From Apoda limacodes (Eukaryota > Arthropoda > Insecta > Lepidoptera > Limacodidae), in NCBI GenBank assembly GCA_946406115.1, contig OX291549.1, forward strand, positions 20,483,901 to 20,547,900: DNA of 64,000 nucleotides, read 5' to 3'. Positions within the stretch are counted from its first letter, which is position 1. Every line of letters begins with the position of its first letter. Position numbers and translations under genes: made by a program. The notes beneath the pieces were generated by a model. It ran no database searches, was not told the DNA's origin, and saw only the letters and a list, made by a program, of their open reading frames with translations. Shown piece by piece: positions 22,601 to 33,320 of the stretch.

Positions 22601-22810
22601 CGGAGAAGGACATAGGCTACTTATATCCCGATAAAAATTAAAAGTTCCCGTAGAAATAACTATAACCAAGTAACACTTGATCAAGCTCATAAAACTCATT
22701 AATTTCAACAAAAGTTGAATATTTTTTAAGTTATATTTAGTGTTTTTAGAAACCTAATTAATAAAACAGAGCTAGGAGCAGGGGATAATTAATAAAACTA
22801 CCTTACATAC

Positions 22811-23074
22811 CGTCAAATGTTCTAATTGTTTTATCCTTTGCTGTCAATATTCCTAAATGCGCCCAATCAATTGTAAAAGGCAGGGTAGTATTCCAAAAGT
22901 CTAGCACGACTTCCGATTCAACAGCGTTTTCTGGATAATACAAACTAGCTCCTTCGTATTCACACATTAACTTAGCTTCTTGCCAATTGCTATAAATTGT
23001 GTGTATTTTATAAAAGCTTTTAACTTTCTCGATATACGTATAATCGCTTCGAAAGTTTGTTACTGAATTTGCAT
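22811..23074 (-). CDS. Cassette V10 exon a
   Basis: 264 bp, acceptor TTACAG, donor GTATGT. It encodes FRSDYTYIEKVKSFYKIH, LMCEYEGASLYYPENAVESE (extra cysteine replaced by Val), an NTT sequon, TIDWAHLGIL and FDG. The TIDW insertion and the LGIL strand are shared only with V5a, which also has 264 bp. Confidence 0.9.
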
Positions 23075-23634
23075 CTGTAAATTACTTATTAATTTCATAG
23101 TTATTTAATTTTTTTTAAATAAATGGCTCAATTAAAAACCTCCCACTTGTCTTCGCCCGATTTGTGACGTTCAGTAGATTGTAGAAAAATATTTTTTTTT
23201 TTTTCAAAAGGCATCAGTTTATTAAAGAAATCGTCAAACGACACCAAATTGTGAAGATAAAACATGATTGGTATAATTTATAAATATTGACAGATGACTT
23301 GATTACTTTTACTGGTATCAATTATAAAAAGGATCTTTTGAAAAATGTTTGCGTAAAAAGTAATAAAGAAAAGCGGCTATTGAATTTGTAAAACATGCAG
23401 TGACTTCAAGTTCTGAAATCTGTCCTATGAAGTGCGCAATAGCCTTACAAAACTGACCATACTTTAGGAAGAGGCAAAGCGAACCTTTTGTTTTTTTTTT
23501 TTGTCTTTGTTTAGAGACCTTAGTTTCGCTTAGTCTGTGTCTAACTTTTACGACCAATTTTTTTTTTACATCTGGCTAGGAAATGCACTGTCGTTTCTAT
23601 GTATATGAAAACATCCTAATGAGGTGAAGGTAAC

Positions 23635-23835
23635 TAACGATCCGCCCTATACTTTATAGTACTGCGGACGCTTCCAACACCATCAGAGGCATTACTCACG
23701 CATTTTCGATCCTTTTAATGTCTAGTCACTTATTTCTTAAATAATTCCATACCTACTGTATCCTCTTTAGAGAAAACCTTGACAGAAAGCGCATTGCACA
23801 ACCGAAGCGTATGTTCAGTGCAATATAATATGTGC
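23635..23835 (-). repeat. LINE L1f 3' fragment
   Basis: A strongly decayed copy with CGGACGCTTCCAACACCATC and TTAGAGAAAACCTTGACAG. The rest of 23075-23634 shows nothing recognisable. Confidence 0.6.
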
Positions 23836-23945
23836 CATATTAAAATGGTGTTACCTTACACGACACTAGCGACCAAACACCGGATCAGAAATATTTGTCG
23901 CACTTCATTATAATTGTATCATATACATATATTTAGGAAACTTAC

Positions 23946-24143
23946 TTGTTTCAGGTTTATTACAACCGAAGTTGCTTTTACGTGTCGACTTTTGTTTCTT
24001 ACATATGAAAGGAAATTTTTTACTACAATTTTCATCACTTAGTGCCGCCTCTTTTCGTTGGAATACTACACAACCCTCTGCTTCGTTCACGTTGTTAGGT
24101 TCACCGGGAAGCCATTTGGTATACGCTTTCCACGCTGGGGAAC
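23946..24143 (-). CDS. Cassette V9 exon b
   Basis: 198 bp, acceptor GTCCAG, donor GTAAGT. It encodes SPAWKAYTKW, GEPNN, EGCVVF, AALSDENC, FPFICKK and linker SNFGCNKPE. LND is LSD. It is the counterpart of V4b, with the same length and the same SPAWK, DENC and SNFGC words. Confidence 0.92.
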
Positions 24144-24689
24144 CTGGACATTTGACAATTTTAATTTTTAACTGTACGCGACCAACAAACTTGTTGATGT
24201 GTCCACATCACTGTACTGTACATCAGAGTCCTTATATTTGACATGTTATACAGTCCAAAGATTACTGAGCTAAAATATAGTGTTTCCGTCATTCCGTTGC
24301 AATTTGAAATTATTCGCTATTCATGTAGTAACTATTTAGATTGAACAGACGCTACACTTTCCGGCAGTTTGTTCCACATATTAGCAACGCGAATGTTCAA
24401 AGAAGTCACTAATATCAGTACGTACAAGAGATTTAGAGTGAGATCGTGTTCACGTGATGACGTAATTTGACCTTTTTCTCGAGTAAGAACGTGTATTTGT
24501 AATTGTGTCTAAATAATGATTAAAATCGGCGTTGCAATTTTGAAAAAAAAAATTGTCTTAATGTGACTTGAATTTTGGAACGTACTTAAGTAGTGGATGA
24601 AAGAAAGTTGGACTGGGCTGTCAACAGGGCCTGAAAGATCGGAAAATAGCAAAGAATGCTATTTATCCTGGAAGTTCTTGTAGGAGTTT

Positions 24690-24890
24690 TATAGGAATGC
24701 TGATGGCCGAACTCCTCAATTATAAAAAAAACCGACTCACACTTGACATTTCAAGTAACCAATATCCTTTCCCGGGACTCAAAATATTTCCATACCAAAT
24801 TTCATCTAAATCGGCACAGCAGTATAATCCTGAAGAGGTAACAGACAGACAGGCAGAGTAACTTTCGCATTTATTATATTAGTATGGATT
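24690..24890. repeat. Dispersed lepidopteran repeat with TATTAGTATGGAT end
   Basis: A copy of the family at 2330-2540, in the V9 a-b intron. It contains AAACCGACTCACACTTGACA and the CATTTATTATATTAGTATGG end. Confidence 0.7.
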
Positions 24891-25151
24891 ATGTGTGTGT
24901 TTAAGACAGATCGATCGAAATGGTAAGCAAATACACAATTTTAACTTAGCATTGAACCGTTTCTGCTAATCCTACTTGTACTTTCAGACAAGTCAAAATA
25001 ATTGGGCATCTCAACTTTAAAATTGAAATAAACTTTAAATTTCCAAATATCAAACACATGGTATACTTGTGTGTTGACTAAGGAGCCAAAATAACCTTAA
25101 TCACCATAAGTGACTTGCTAAATAATAAAGTAGGACCTAATCGTAACGTAC

Positions 25152-25409
25152 CATCAACAGTAATGAAAATCCCTCTAATTTGGCTGAAAATCCCAATATA
25201 GATTCTTTGGAAGAATTGCCTTTGACTCCAGAAATTTAAGACAACATCCGTTTCACATTTGTTTTCAGGATAAAATAATGTAGCTCCTTCCTCTAAACAA
25301 GTTTGTCTAGCATTTTGCCATTCACGAAACGTTGTATGTATTTTGTAGAAACTTTGACTCTCTTCTAAATATGTGTAATCTTCACGAAAAGTTATATTTT
25401 GCTCGTCAT
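25152..25409 (-). CDS. Cassette V9 exon a
   Basis: 258 bp, acceptor TTTGCAG, donor GTACGT. It encodes FREDYTYLEESQSFYKIH, QTC, ATLFYPENKCETDVV (extra cysteine present), RIYIGIFS and ends ITVDG. The counterpart of V4a by RRIYIG/QRIYIG and RGIF. The b-a spacer downstream of V8 (25410-26017) shows nothing recognisable. Confidence 0.92.
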
Positions 25410-26017
25410 CTGCAAATATTGATTTATTATAAAACAAAAATAAAAGTGGTTTTTAATCGCTGTTTAACAGCAACTAGACAGTTTTATATGCTAGAACCTA
25501 TACACTAACGGTTAAGTAAATAACGACTGATTTGAGCGCTTTTTTTACTGTAATAATAATGACAATACATGACTAGTGTAATAACTGAAAGGGGTTAATT
25601 TTTTTCTAGAAAGTTCTGGATATGGTTTTATTGTCCATATCATTGTCATAAATCTCAAGATGGTACCCATTTTGTAACAAAAATGTGCTTAATCTTGCAT
25701 ACTAAAAAAAGTTAATATTACGAGTGAATTTGTGTAATAAGTTAAACTCGAGCTTTGAAGAGGGCTATATTTATTCTTTGGATTTCTTGAAGAATTTCTT
25801 CTTCTTCTTTACCTATTGGGTCTTCTCGAGATACGAGATAAATCACCTGGTGACCTATATAGGTATCCGAAATCATCGAAAATAGCTAAAGAAAAAATTA
25901 TGCAGTGCCATCGACTAAAATTTGTGTTCGACTGATTATTATTCTTTATGCACAATGGCGCTGATATTATTATCATATGAAAATAACCAAAAAAAAAAAA
26001 AAGGAATAACTACTTAC

Positions 26018-26212
26018 TTGTTTCTGGTTGATGAATGATATTTGTAGGTATTAAGGTATCAAGAGTTGTTTTACAAATGAATGCATAGTTTTTAAAGCAA
26101 TGCTCATCGTTGAGTGTACCGTCCTTCGTCAGCACGACGCAGTATTCTTCACCATTTAAATTGTTTGGTTCACCGCCACTCCATTTGTTATACACGTCTC
26201 TTACTGGTCGAC
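26018..26212 (-). CDS. Cassette V8 exon b
   Basis: 195 bp, acceptor TTCAG, donor GTAAGT. It encodes RPVRDVYNKW, GGEPNN, EYCVVL, TLNDEHC and NYAFICK. It is the only b exon whose linker lacks the extra cysteine (NIIHQPE). It is the counterpart of V3b by length and KNYAFICK. Confidence 0.92.
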
Positions 26213-26330
26213 CTGAATTTAAGTTTTTTGCAGAAATGTTTCAACATAATTTACAGAAATTAATTTAATTCCAAATTGATTAAAAATTATATTTTGAAGA
26301 AAATTCTATTTTATAACAATAAATACTCAC

Positions 26331-26603
26331 CATCGATAGTTTTAAAATTTGTAACCGAAGGTACTGTTTCTTTTGCTGGATTTGTAACACCAATATAAAT
26401 CCAATTAAATGGTTGCGTTTGTTTCAAAAAATCCAGTACAACCTTAGCTTCATGCTCATTTTCCGGATAAAATAAAGTGGTAGCTTCTTGAACACAAGTA
26501 TCTTTAGCATCTTGCCAATTACGGAATATTGTATGTATTTTGTAAAAACTCTTAGTGTCCTCCAAATATGTGTAGTCTTTTCGGAAAATGTCAGGCTTTG
26601 AAT
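26331..26603 (-). CDS. Cassette V8 exon a
   Basis: 273 bp, the longest a exon, acceptor CTGCAG, donor GTGAGT. It encodes FRKDYTYLEDTKSFYKIH, DTC and LFYPENEHEAKVV, where the extra cysteine is His. Like V3a it has an insertion before the end (VTNPAKETVPSVTN). The a-b intron is only 118 bp. Confidence 0.92.
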
Positions 26604-26939
26604 CTGCAGAAAAAGAAGATGACAACGTATGAGATTTTTTTATAAATAGCGAAAAACGATATAGGTAGCACAGTTTTATATATGTAATTAATTTTTTTTA
26701 AAACCTATGGGTTTCTAATAGGTAAGAGTACCTTTAATAAGTAAAAAAAATACAAACGTTTTTATTACTGAGCAATGGTTCTTTTCTTTGTAAGTTAAAG
26801 GTAAACTCTATTTTTTTTTCTTCAGTTAAAACTATAGGAATTACGTCATTTGAAAGAACTTGAAATTGCGGGAAATATTTTATATTAATTATAATAATAC
26901 TAGGATCTGCTACGTGATAAAGGATAATGTAAAAAATAC

Positions 26940-27128
26940 CTTTTTCAGGTTTATCACAAACAGCAATTTCTTCTTTTATTCTCTTTTTACAAATAAAGGG
27001 AATTTTTATGTTACATTGGTCATCGTTAAGGGTGCCTTCACGCATGAGTACGACACAGTCCTCATTATCATTTGCATTATTTGGTTCACCCGGTTGCCAA
27101 TTATTGTATACTTCCCATACTGGGCGAC
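26940..27128 (-). CDS. Cassette V7 exon b
   Basis: 189 bp, acceptor TTTACAG, weak donor GTATTT. It encodes RPVWEVYNNW, GEPNN, EDCVVLMREG, TLNDDQC, IPFICKK and linker AVCDKPE. The counterpart of V2b by VVLMR and closely similar length. Confidence 0.9.
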
Positions 27129-27736
27129 CTGTAAATATGGGCTTAATATTATCCATGTTAGTTAGAATTTATGAAGGTACAGGATTAACAAGAGGATACA
27201 TCTGCACTATTTCTAAATATTACAACTATAATATAATAAACTATAATTTTATTAATAAACTATAATATAATAAACTATAACTATATTTTTATAAAATATA
27301 ATATATAATACTTTTGAGCCAGGTATGTTTCGTGGTGGAACTTTTTGATCTAACATAATTTATTATTTATATAAGTTATTTATTTTAGTTTAGGCTTTTT
27401 ATTTTTAGATTAGGTTAGTTTTAGGTTATTTATTTTAGATAAGTCAGTTTTAATAAACGGTTAATGTATTTGATACTACTATACAACTATAATATACCTA
27501 TATTTAAACGTATGTCTAAATTCGATTTGATTTTTGTTGTTTTGTTGAATTAACCGGATTGCATTAAAGAGAAATTATAAACTGGAAGAAAACACTTATC
27601 CATTACTGATAAGTCTAAGATTATATTAGATTGAATAAAATTTTAGCTTAATATTAAACATTATAAAATCATAAACTTCTTCAAGTCATGGTGCGTTTAA
27701 CGGTAATGAAAGACAGCTAGCAAATGCATTACAAAC

Positions 27737-27994
27737 CATCGACAGTTTCAAACGATCCCTTAGCCGGACTGGATACACCAATGAATATCCTAGAGAAGGC
27801 TTGCGTTTGATTCCAAAATTCCAGAACGACATTAGCTTCGCATTTGTTTCCTGGATAAAATATAACGGCTCCTTCACCATTACAAATCTTCTTGGCATCT
27901 TGCCAATTGCGGGGAATTGTGTGAATTTTGTAGAAACTTCGAATATCCTCTAGGTATGTATAGTCTTTTCTAAATTTTGCTAATTGTTTCACAT
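27737..27994 (-). CDS. Cassette V7 exon a
   Basis: 258 bp, acceptor TTTCAG, poor donor GTTTGT. It encodes FRKDYTYLEDIRSFYKIH, KIC, VIFYPGNKCEANVV, an NQT sequon, RIFIGVSS and FETVDG. The counterpart of V2a: same length, same NQTQ.F.R.F.G core. It begins only 142 bp after V6b. Confidence 0.9.
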
Positions 27995-28136
27995 CTGAAA
28001 TACATATATGTTTAGACCTAACATGTTGCATTTTAATATTAACACATTTAAAAAATATAAATAGCAATATTTGATTAGGAAACTAAGAAAACAAATGCAA
28101 GTCTAGATTGACTGTTAATAAGAAAACATGTATTAC

Positions 28137-28328
28137 TTTCAGGTTTATTACAAGGCGCCTCAACACTGCTTGAATTTAATTTCCTCTTGCATATGAAAGG
28201 AAAAGTTTTGCCACATTGAACATCGTTTAAGGTTCCATCTTGTAGAAGTATGACGCAGTTCTCATTACCATTTTCATTATTTGGTTCACCGGGACGCCAA
28301 TTATTGTACACATCCCATATTGACCTAG
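28137..28328 (-). CDS. Cassette V6 exon b
   Basis: 192 bp, acceptor TTTTAG, weak donor GTAATA. It encodes RSIWDVYNNW, GEPNNENG, ENCVIL, TLNDVQC, FPFICK and linker APCNKPE. The counterpart of V1b by IWDVY, TLNDVQC and FPFICK. Confidence 0.9.
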
Positions 28329-28426
28329 CTAAAATGGAAATGAACTTCTATGCGTTAGTCTGAATTTTACTTATGATTATAAAATGAGTAGTTAATAAGT
28401 TGAAACTATTTAACATAATTTTTTAC

Positions 28427-28663
28427 AATCAATGGTCCGAAATGTTCCTTCTGTCGAAACTGACATTCCGATGTAAATCCATCCGAAAGAGACAATTTTA
28501 TTCCAAAAATCAATTACAGCGTCTGCTTCGCATTTGTTTACGGGAAAAAATAGACTGGCATCTTCTTCTGCACAAATTTTGACGGCATCCTGCCAGGTAC
28601 GTTCTAATGCATGATATTTGTAAAAACTCATTGTATTGTTTAAGTATTCGTAATCGCTTCGAT
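28427..28663 (-). CDS. Cassette V6 exon a
   Basis: 237 bp, the shortest a exon, acceptor TTTCAG. It encodes SDYEYLNNTMSFYKYH, KIC, SLFFPVNKCEADAV and WIYIGMS. The donor is T|GTAAAA, with T where all other a exons end in G, so the conserved final Gly becomes Ser. It lacks the short N-terminal leader found before the aromatic DY motif in other cassettes. The a-b intron is only 98 bp. The exon may be decaying or rarely used. Confidence 0.82.
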
Positions 28664-28800
28664 CTGAAAAAATTTTTTTGGTATTTATATAAGTAATTAT
28701 TTATTCATTACACTTACACGTAAATCGTTTTACTAAGCGCAGGGAAAGCGGGTTACTCTCAGGGGTTTTAAAAATTTAAAATCATTACCATTGTAGTTAC

Positions 28801-28852
28801 AAATAAAAACAGTAAGGACATAACAATGGACATATAACCGATGTCTCACCAT
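28801..28852 (-). CDS. Probable signal exon S2 in the middle of locus II
   Basis: ATG at 28852-28850 opens 17 codons plus T, then donor GTAACT. The peptide is MVRHRLYVHCYVLTVFI, basic then hydrophobic. It shares VHC and the R-to-hydrophobic layout with S1. Phase 1 with a leftover T is exactly as in S1, S3 and S4. It lies 137 bp upstream of V6a, the first cassette of the second block. A second frame with a hydrophobic start overlaps it but has no usable donor phase. Support is from frame, phase and position only. Confidence 0.5.
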
Positions 28853-28889
28853 AAGTTTTTTTTTACATTTTGGTACAGTATTTCAAAAA

Positions 28890-29512
28890 ATAGGCCAAGT
28901 GATGTTGGACTCGCGCACGAAGGGTTCCGTACCATTTTATTTAAAAATTAGATGTTTTTTTTTTATATGAGTAGATTGAATGAAAGGTAAATTGCGGTTA
29001 ACGATATATGACGTATTAAAAAAAAACTACGTACTAGATCTCGTTCAAACCAATTTTCGATAGAAGTTTGCATGGTAATGTACATCATATTTTTTTTTAG
29101 TATTATCATTCGCTTATTTTAGAAGTAAAAGGGTGGCACACATTTTACGACTATGGAAGTGTCTTTCGCGCACACTATTCAGTTTAGCAAAGAATGATAT
29201 TAGAATTCAATATCATTTTTGAAGACCTGTCCATAGATATCCCACACGTATGGGTTTGATGAAAAAAAAAATTGAGTTTCAGTTCTATGTATGGGGAACC
29301 TCCAAAACTTACTGTTTTTTTTTTACTATTTTTGTGTGAAAATCTTAATGCGGTTCACAGAATACATCTACTTACCAAGTTTCAAGTTTCAACAGTATAG
29401 TTCTTATAGTTTCGGAAAAAAGTGACTGTGACATACGGACGGACAGACAGACAGACATGACGAATCCATAAGTGTTCCGTTTTTTGCCATTTGGCTACGA
29501 AACCCTAAAACC
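28890..29512. repeat. Dispersed lepidopteran repeat, GCCAAATGGC family, long copy
   Basis: It runs from GGCCAAGTGATGTTGGACTC to TTGCCATTTGGCTACGAAAC, with a GGACGGACAGACAGACAG run near the end. It starts about 40 bp upstream of the S2 ATG, so it occupies the place where the S2 promoter would be. Confidence 0.8.
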
Positions 29513-29728
29513 GGCTTAGTGCGAAGGTTATATTAAAACCGTGTTTAGTTAAAACACAACTAAACGGCAACATAAATGCTCAATCAAGTTCACAGTGAAA
29601 CACATATTTAAAAACGTAGCGTAACATTAATAAAAGTTTTGTTTTTTTTTCTACTCGTGTTCTGCCGAAACCTTACACATAAATATCTACACAAAACATG
29701 TACAAATGCATGTGTTGTCTCCTGTGGC

Positions 29729-29883
29729 TCGATTCCGTAATATGACAGCTAACAATTCTCGTTTGAAATCCATAGCAATAAGATATACATTGCGCATTTG
29801 AAATGACGTATGAAATTCATCGATTGTCGCGAAACCGCAATGTATATCTTTCAAAAAGGTTAGCAAAATTTTTACGGAATCGA
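29729..29883. repeat. Fold-back element
   Basis: TCGATTCCGTAA, GCTAAC and AAGATATACATTGCG occur in mirror order in both halves. An open frame across it is not recognised and is probably chance. Confidence 0.55.
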
Positions 29884-30621
29884 CCCGCAACTTTGGTATT
29901 GTAGTCCGATATTTCTAAAAACATTTACTGTCAAAATGACTTCAAACGCAGAAGACTTATTTTCAATTTCAAAAAGAGGACATTAAGTAGATTCGGTATC
30001 AACAAGGAGAAGACATTTGAGTACCACAGATCGTATATAGGATCGAAATTAATGATTGTGCATCGTGGGGGTAAAAGTTGAGATGTTTTCTATCGAGCTT
30101 GGAAAGCAAAAACATTGTTTCCATCCTCAAAAATAGAGTACTAACAACAAAAATGGGTAGTGACATGTGTGTAAATGATTTTGAGTAATGTTTCGAGCAG
30201 GAGACCCGGCTTTACTTAGGTACACACTCAGAATACATTTTAGTGTTTTGTAGGAAGTACCACGATTTTTTAGAAGCACATACTGAATATTGACATCAAT
30301 TTCGGTATTCCTAATAAAGTGCGGGCAGGTTTTGTACATTACCTACTGTCACTGATGTCACAATGCCTACAGGTTATTATTATTAAACAACTACTGCTTT
30401 GGTAACGTTTCGGTAGAAGAAAATTAATTCTTCTTCTGTAATCTCTTTTTTTTGTAAATTCTAAGTCTGTTTTTTTTTTGCTTTACCTAAGCTGATCTGA
30501 TAAGCTGTGTTCTTGGCTATAAGGTACCTACTTATACTTTATAAATAATAACACCTTTGTGTTTTTACCAATGATAAAAAACTCTCTAGAAATTTAATGG
30601 GCAAATTTTGTTTCTCGGGCT
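29884..30621. other. Unassigned spacer
   Basis: AT-rich, with no gene, motif or known repeat recognised. No c or d lectin exon is present here or elsewhere in 28853-35535. Confidence 0.5.
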
Positions 30622-30781
30622 CTTTCACCTTACTGAAGAAAAGACAACATTAGGAATACTGTTCCTTGGCATTCGGTCGTTTTTCTAAGATATTGTCCAG
30701 TCAATTTGTGCTCAAAGCGGTAAGTAACTGCGATCAGAAAGCAGTATTCCTAATGCTGTGTTTTCTTTGGTAAGTGAAATT
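30622..30781. repeat. Fold-back element (MITE-like)
   Basis: Arms of about 40 bp share CATTAGGAATACTG and TTTCAC.TTAC in mirror order. Confidence 0.7.
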
Positions 30782-31349
30782 ATGGATAAGTAGAATGAAA
30801 AGAAGTCCGAATTCCCTACCCTATTTTCCTGTAGAAAGTTATAATACTAGTAACAGAGCCACGTAGAAGCCAAAGTTTTTAATGACACCGTGTTAACTGG
30901 CAATTATACCTTTTGCTGAGTTTTATTTTATTCAATAAATAAACTTAACAGACTTACGGTTAAAGGCAAACTAGCGCGGGCTACAAAATACCTATAAAGG
31001 CTGAATGCCATCTTCTCAAACCAGAACTTTGGCCTATAGACAATACATTTCTGTGTTTCCTGTATTGGTTAAGGAAACCGTTTCTGCCAGAATTCACGAT
31101 GTATAGCTTAGGTAAAACGTATATAGGTAAATGTTCCTCTATCAAAACTTAGTTACGAAAACATTATCAGATGTTTGACGCTTGTGGGCTTGCTTTTGAG
31201 AATTGACTTCTGGTAGCTATGAAAGCGTAAGGACGGGGGTGACTTGACGAAGGCAAGGAAATGACATTGTATTTGAATTTCAGAGGGTTTATTTCGCAAG
31301 TCGTGATATTTACAATAGTTACAGGTTTAGCTTATAGTACTGTGTGCGC

Positions 31350-32850
31350 TCAACCGACTCAAACCGAAGAGATCGGTGGGACCAGACGGCATTCTACCAT
31401 ATATCTTCAAGGATTGTCGCTCGGCCTTAGCTAAACCGCTCCTCCATATTTACAATCATTGTTTGAGGACAGCTGTGTTTCCGAATAGATGGAAAACAAC
31501 CCGGGTCGTTCCAGTACCCAAAGGAAGTGAGAAAGCTAAGGTAGATAAGTATAGGCCACTAGCAGTATTATCAACGCCGGCAAAAGTACTCTAATCCATT
31601 GTACATCAGAGCGTATATACACAAGTGAGTGCACAACTGTGAGACTCTCAACATGGGTTTAGACCGGGTAGAAACAGGTACCACGAGTAATCTTCTTACT
31701 TATATGATTGAAATTCTACCAACAGTAGATAGTGGCAGTCAGATTGACACCGTCTATTTCGACTTTAAAAAAGCGTTTGATCTTGTAAATAATGATGTAT
31801 TGCTTACAAAGTTAGCAGGAGTTGGTTTTACACCACATTTACTTAGTTTTTTTGTAAGCTATATGAGAGAGCGGCAACAAAATGTAGAATATGCGGGTCA
31901 CGTATCAAAACCATATTCCACCAGATCAGGGGTAAGCCAAGGAAGTAATCTTGGGCCCCTACAGTTCATAATATTGATCAACAATCTGCCCAAGGTCGTT
32001 CAAAATGCAACTTGTTTGTTATTTGCCGACGACTTAAATTTGTACTTTGCCATACGTAACTCTGATGACTGTAACAAACTGCAAAATGATATTAACAGGT
32101 TACCTGGAGCAAAAGTAATGTATTAGACTTCAATACCTCGAAGTGTATGACAATAACCTTTTCTAGAGCTCGCACTCCATTCCAATAAAATTATTCGGTT
32201 GACAACACACCGATGGTAAGAGTCACAGAAGTCAAGGACTTAGGTGTGTGTTTAAATTCAGAAATAACGTTTCGTAGTCACATTATAAAAATCTGCAAAA
32301 AAGCTTATCGAAATTTAGGATTTGTCCTCAGGGAAGCTAAACATTTTCCAGACATTCGATCCATTATAGCCTTATATAATGCGTTAGTTAGAAGCCAAAT
32401 GGAGTGTATTCACTCAGGTATTTGGTCTCCGCACGAAACTAAATATCGCTTTATGTTAGAACGAATACAAAACAAATTCATTAGGTTTTTGTATATGAAG
32501 TAGTACGTACTTATACCCATACTATCCTTTAATGCATCCAACCCTATTTGTTTTAGGAATGGTTGGATATAATCAACTTCAAGTACGGAGAGAAGTATCC
32601 CTTGTGTCCTACATTTTCAGGTTAATTAGAGGTATCATTTACAATCTGGATATACTGAGCCAAATACATATCTACGTTCCGGATAGGTATGTCTGGCGTC
32701 GCCGGCAACCACAGCTACTGGCTGTACCGCGCGGAAAAACTAATTTGCTAAACGAGGCACCGCTGACACATGACTAAATAACCTACCAGACCGACAGCTT
32801 AGAACAAAGTTTCAAGAATCATACCTAAACTGGTAGGGTTGTCAACTGAC
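31350..32850 (+). mobile_element. Jockey-superfamily LINE reverse transcriptase, broken
   Basis: Consecutive plus-strand frames carry RT motifs: GPDGILPYIFK, YRPLAVLSTPAKVL, DFKKAFDLVNNDVLL, SGVSQGSNLGPLQF and the catalytic FADDLNLY. These are followed by thumb sequence such as VKDLGVCLNSEITFRSHI and a C-terminal VWRRRQPQLLAVPRG. Stops and frameshifts near 31594, 32126 and 32504 break it, and the 5' part is missing. It is a dead copy between V5 and S2. Confidence 0.9.
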
Positions 32851-33157
32851 ACATTTTAAATAGTTTTCGTCCCTCAGTTTAATGTATGGAGCTACCCCTA
32901 AATATTTTTTCTTAATTTCATTACAAATCTCAGTGGCGGTTCACATAAGACTTTCCTGTAACATTTCATTTGCACTAATCGATAGCAAACACCAAAATTA
33001 CTATAATTTTAATCGCTCGCACTTGCACACGAAGCCCTGAGATGCGCACGCTCACCGAGCCAGTTGAAACCGGTTTTTACTCTAGCCCTCAGTCCTCGCC
33101 CCGCGCGCCGTGTCAGTGACAGGCCACGCACACATACCCGTGCATGTAGTAGTGCTC

Positions 33158-33320
33158 TAGGGTTCTGTAGCTAAATGGCAAAAGACGGGTTCCCCTTATA
33201 CTTTCGTTATGTCCGTCCGTACGTCCGTTCGTATTTCACAGCCTTAAAATTCCAGTCTTTGCAACGATTTCACAAAGGTGTCATAAAATGATGAACCGTG
33301 ATTTTTTGCAGGAATTGTCA
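33158..33320. repeat. GCCAAATGGC-family repeat fragment
   Basis: It contains GGTTCTGTAGCTAAATGGCA and GTCCGTCCGTACGTCCG. The following 33321-34597 holds no recognised gene; 33530-33680 is locally GC-rich. Confidence 0.6.

Noticed and set aside
22811..27128. Obligate disulfide between the extra a-exon and linker cysteines
   Set aside because: V10, V12 and locus I have the linker cysteine without the partner, so the pairing cannot be a fixed rule; only the double loss in V8 is kept as a finding.
28775..28833. A frame starting MSIVMSLLFLF as the signal peptide near V6
   Set aside because: It looks more hydrophobic than S2 but its only GT donors are phase 0 or phase 2, which would put V6a out of frame. 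The overlapping frame starting at 28852 has the right phase.
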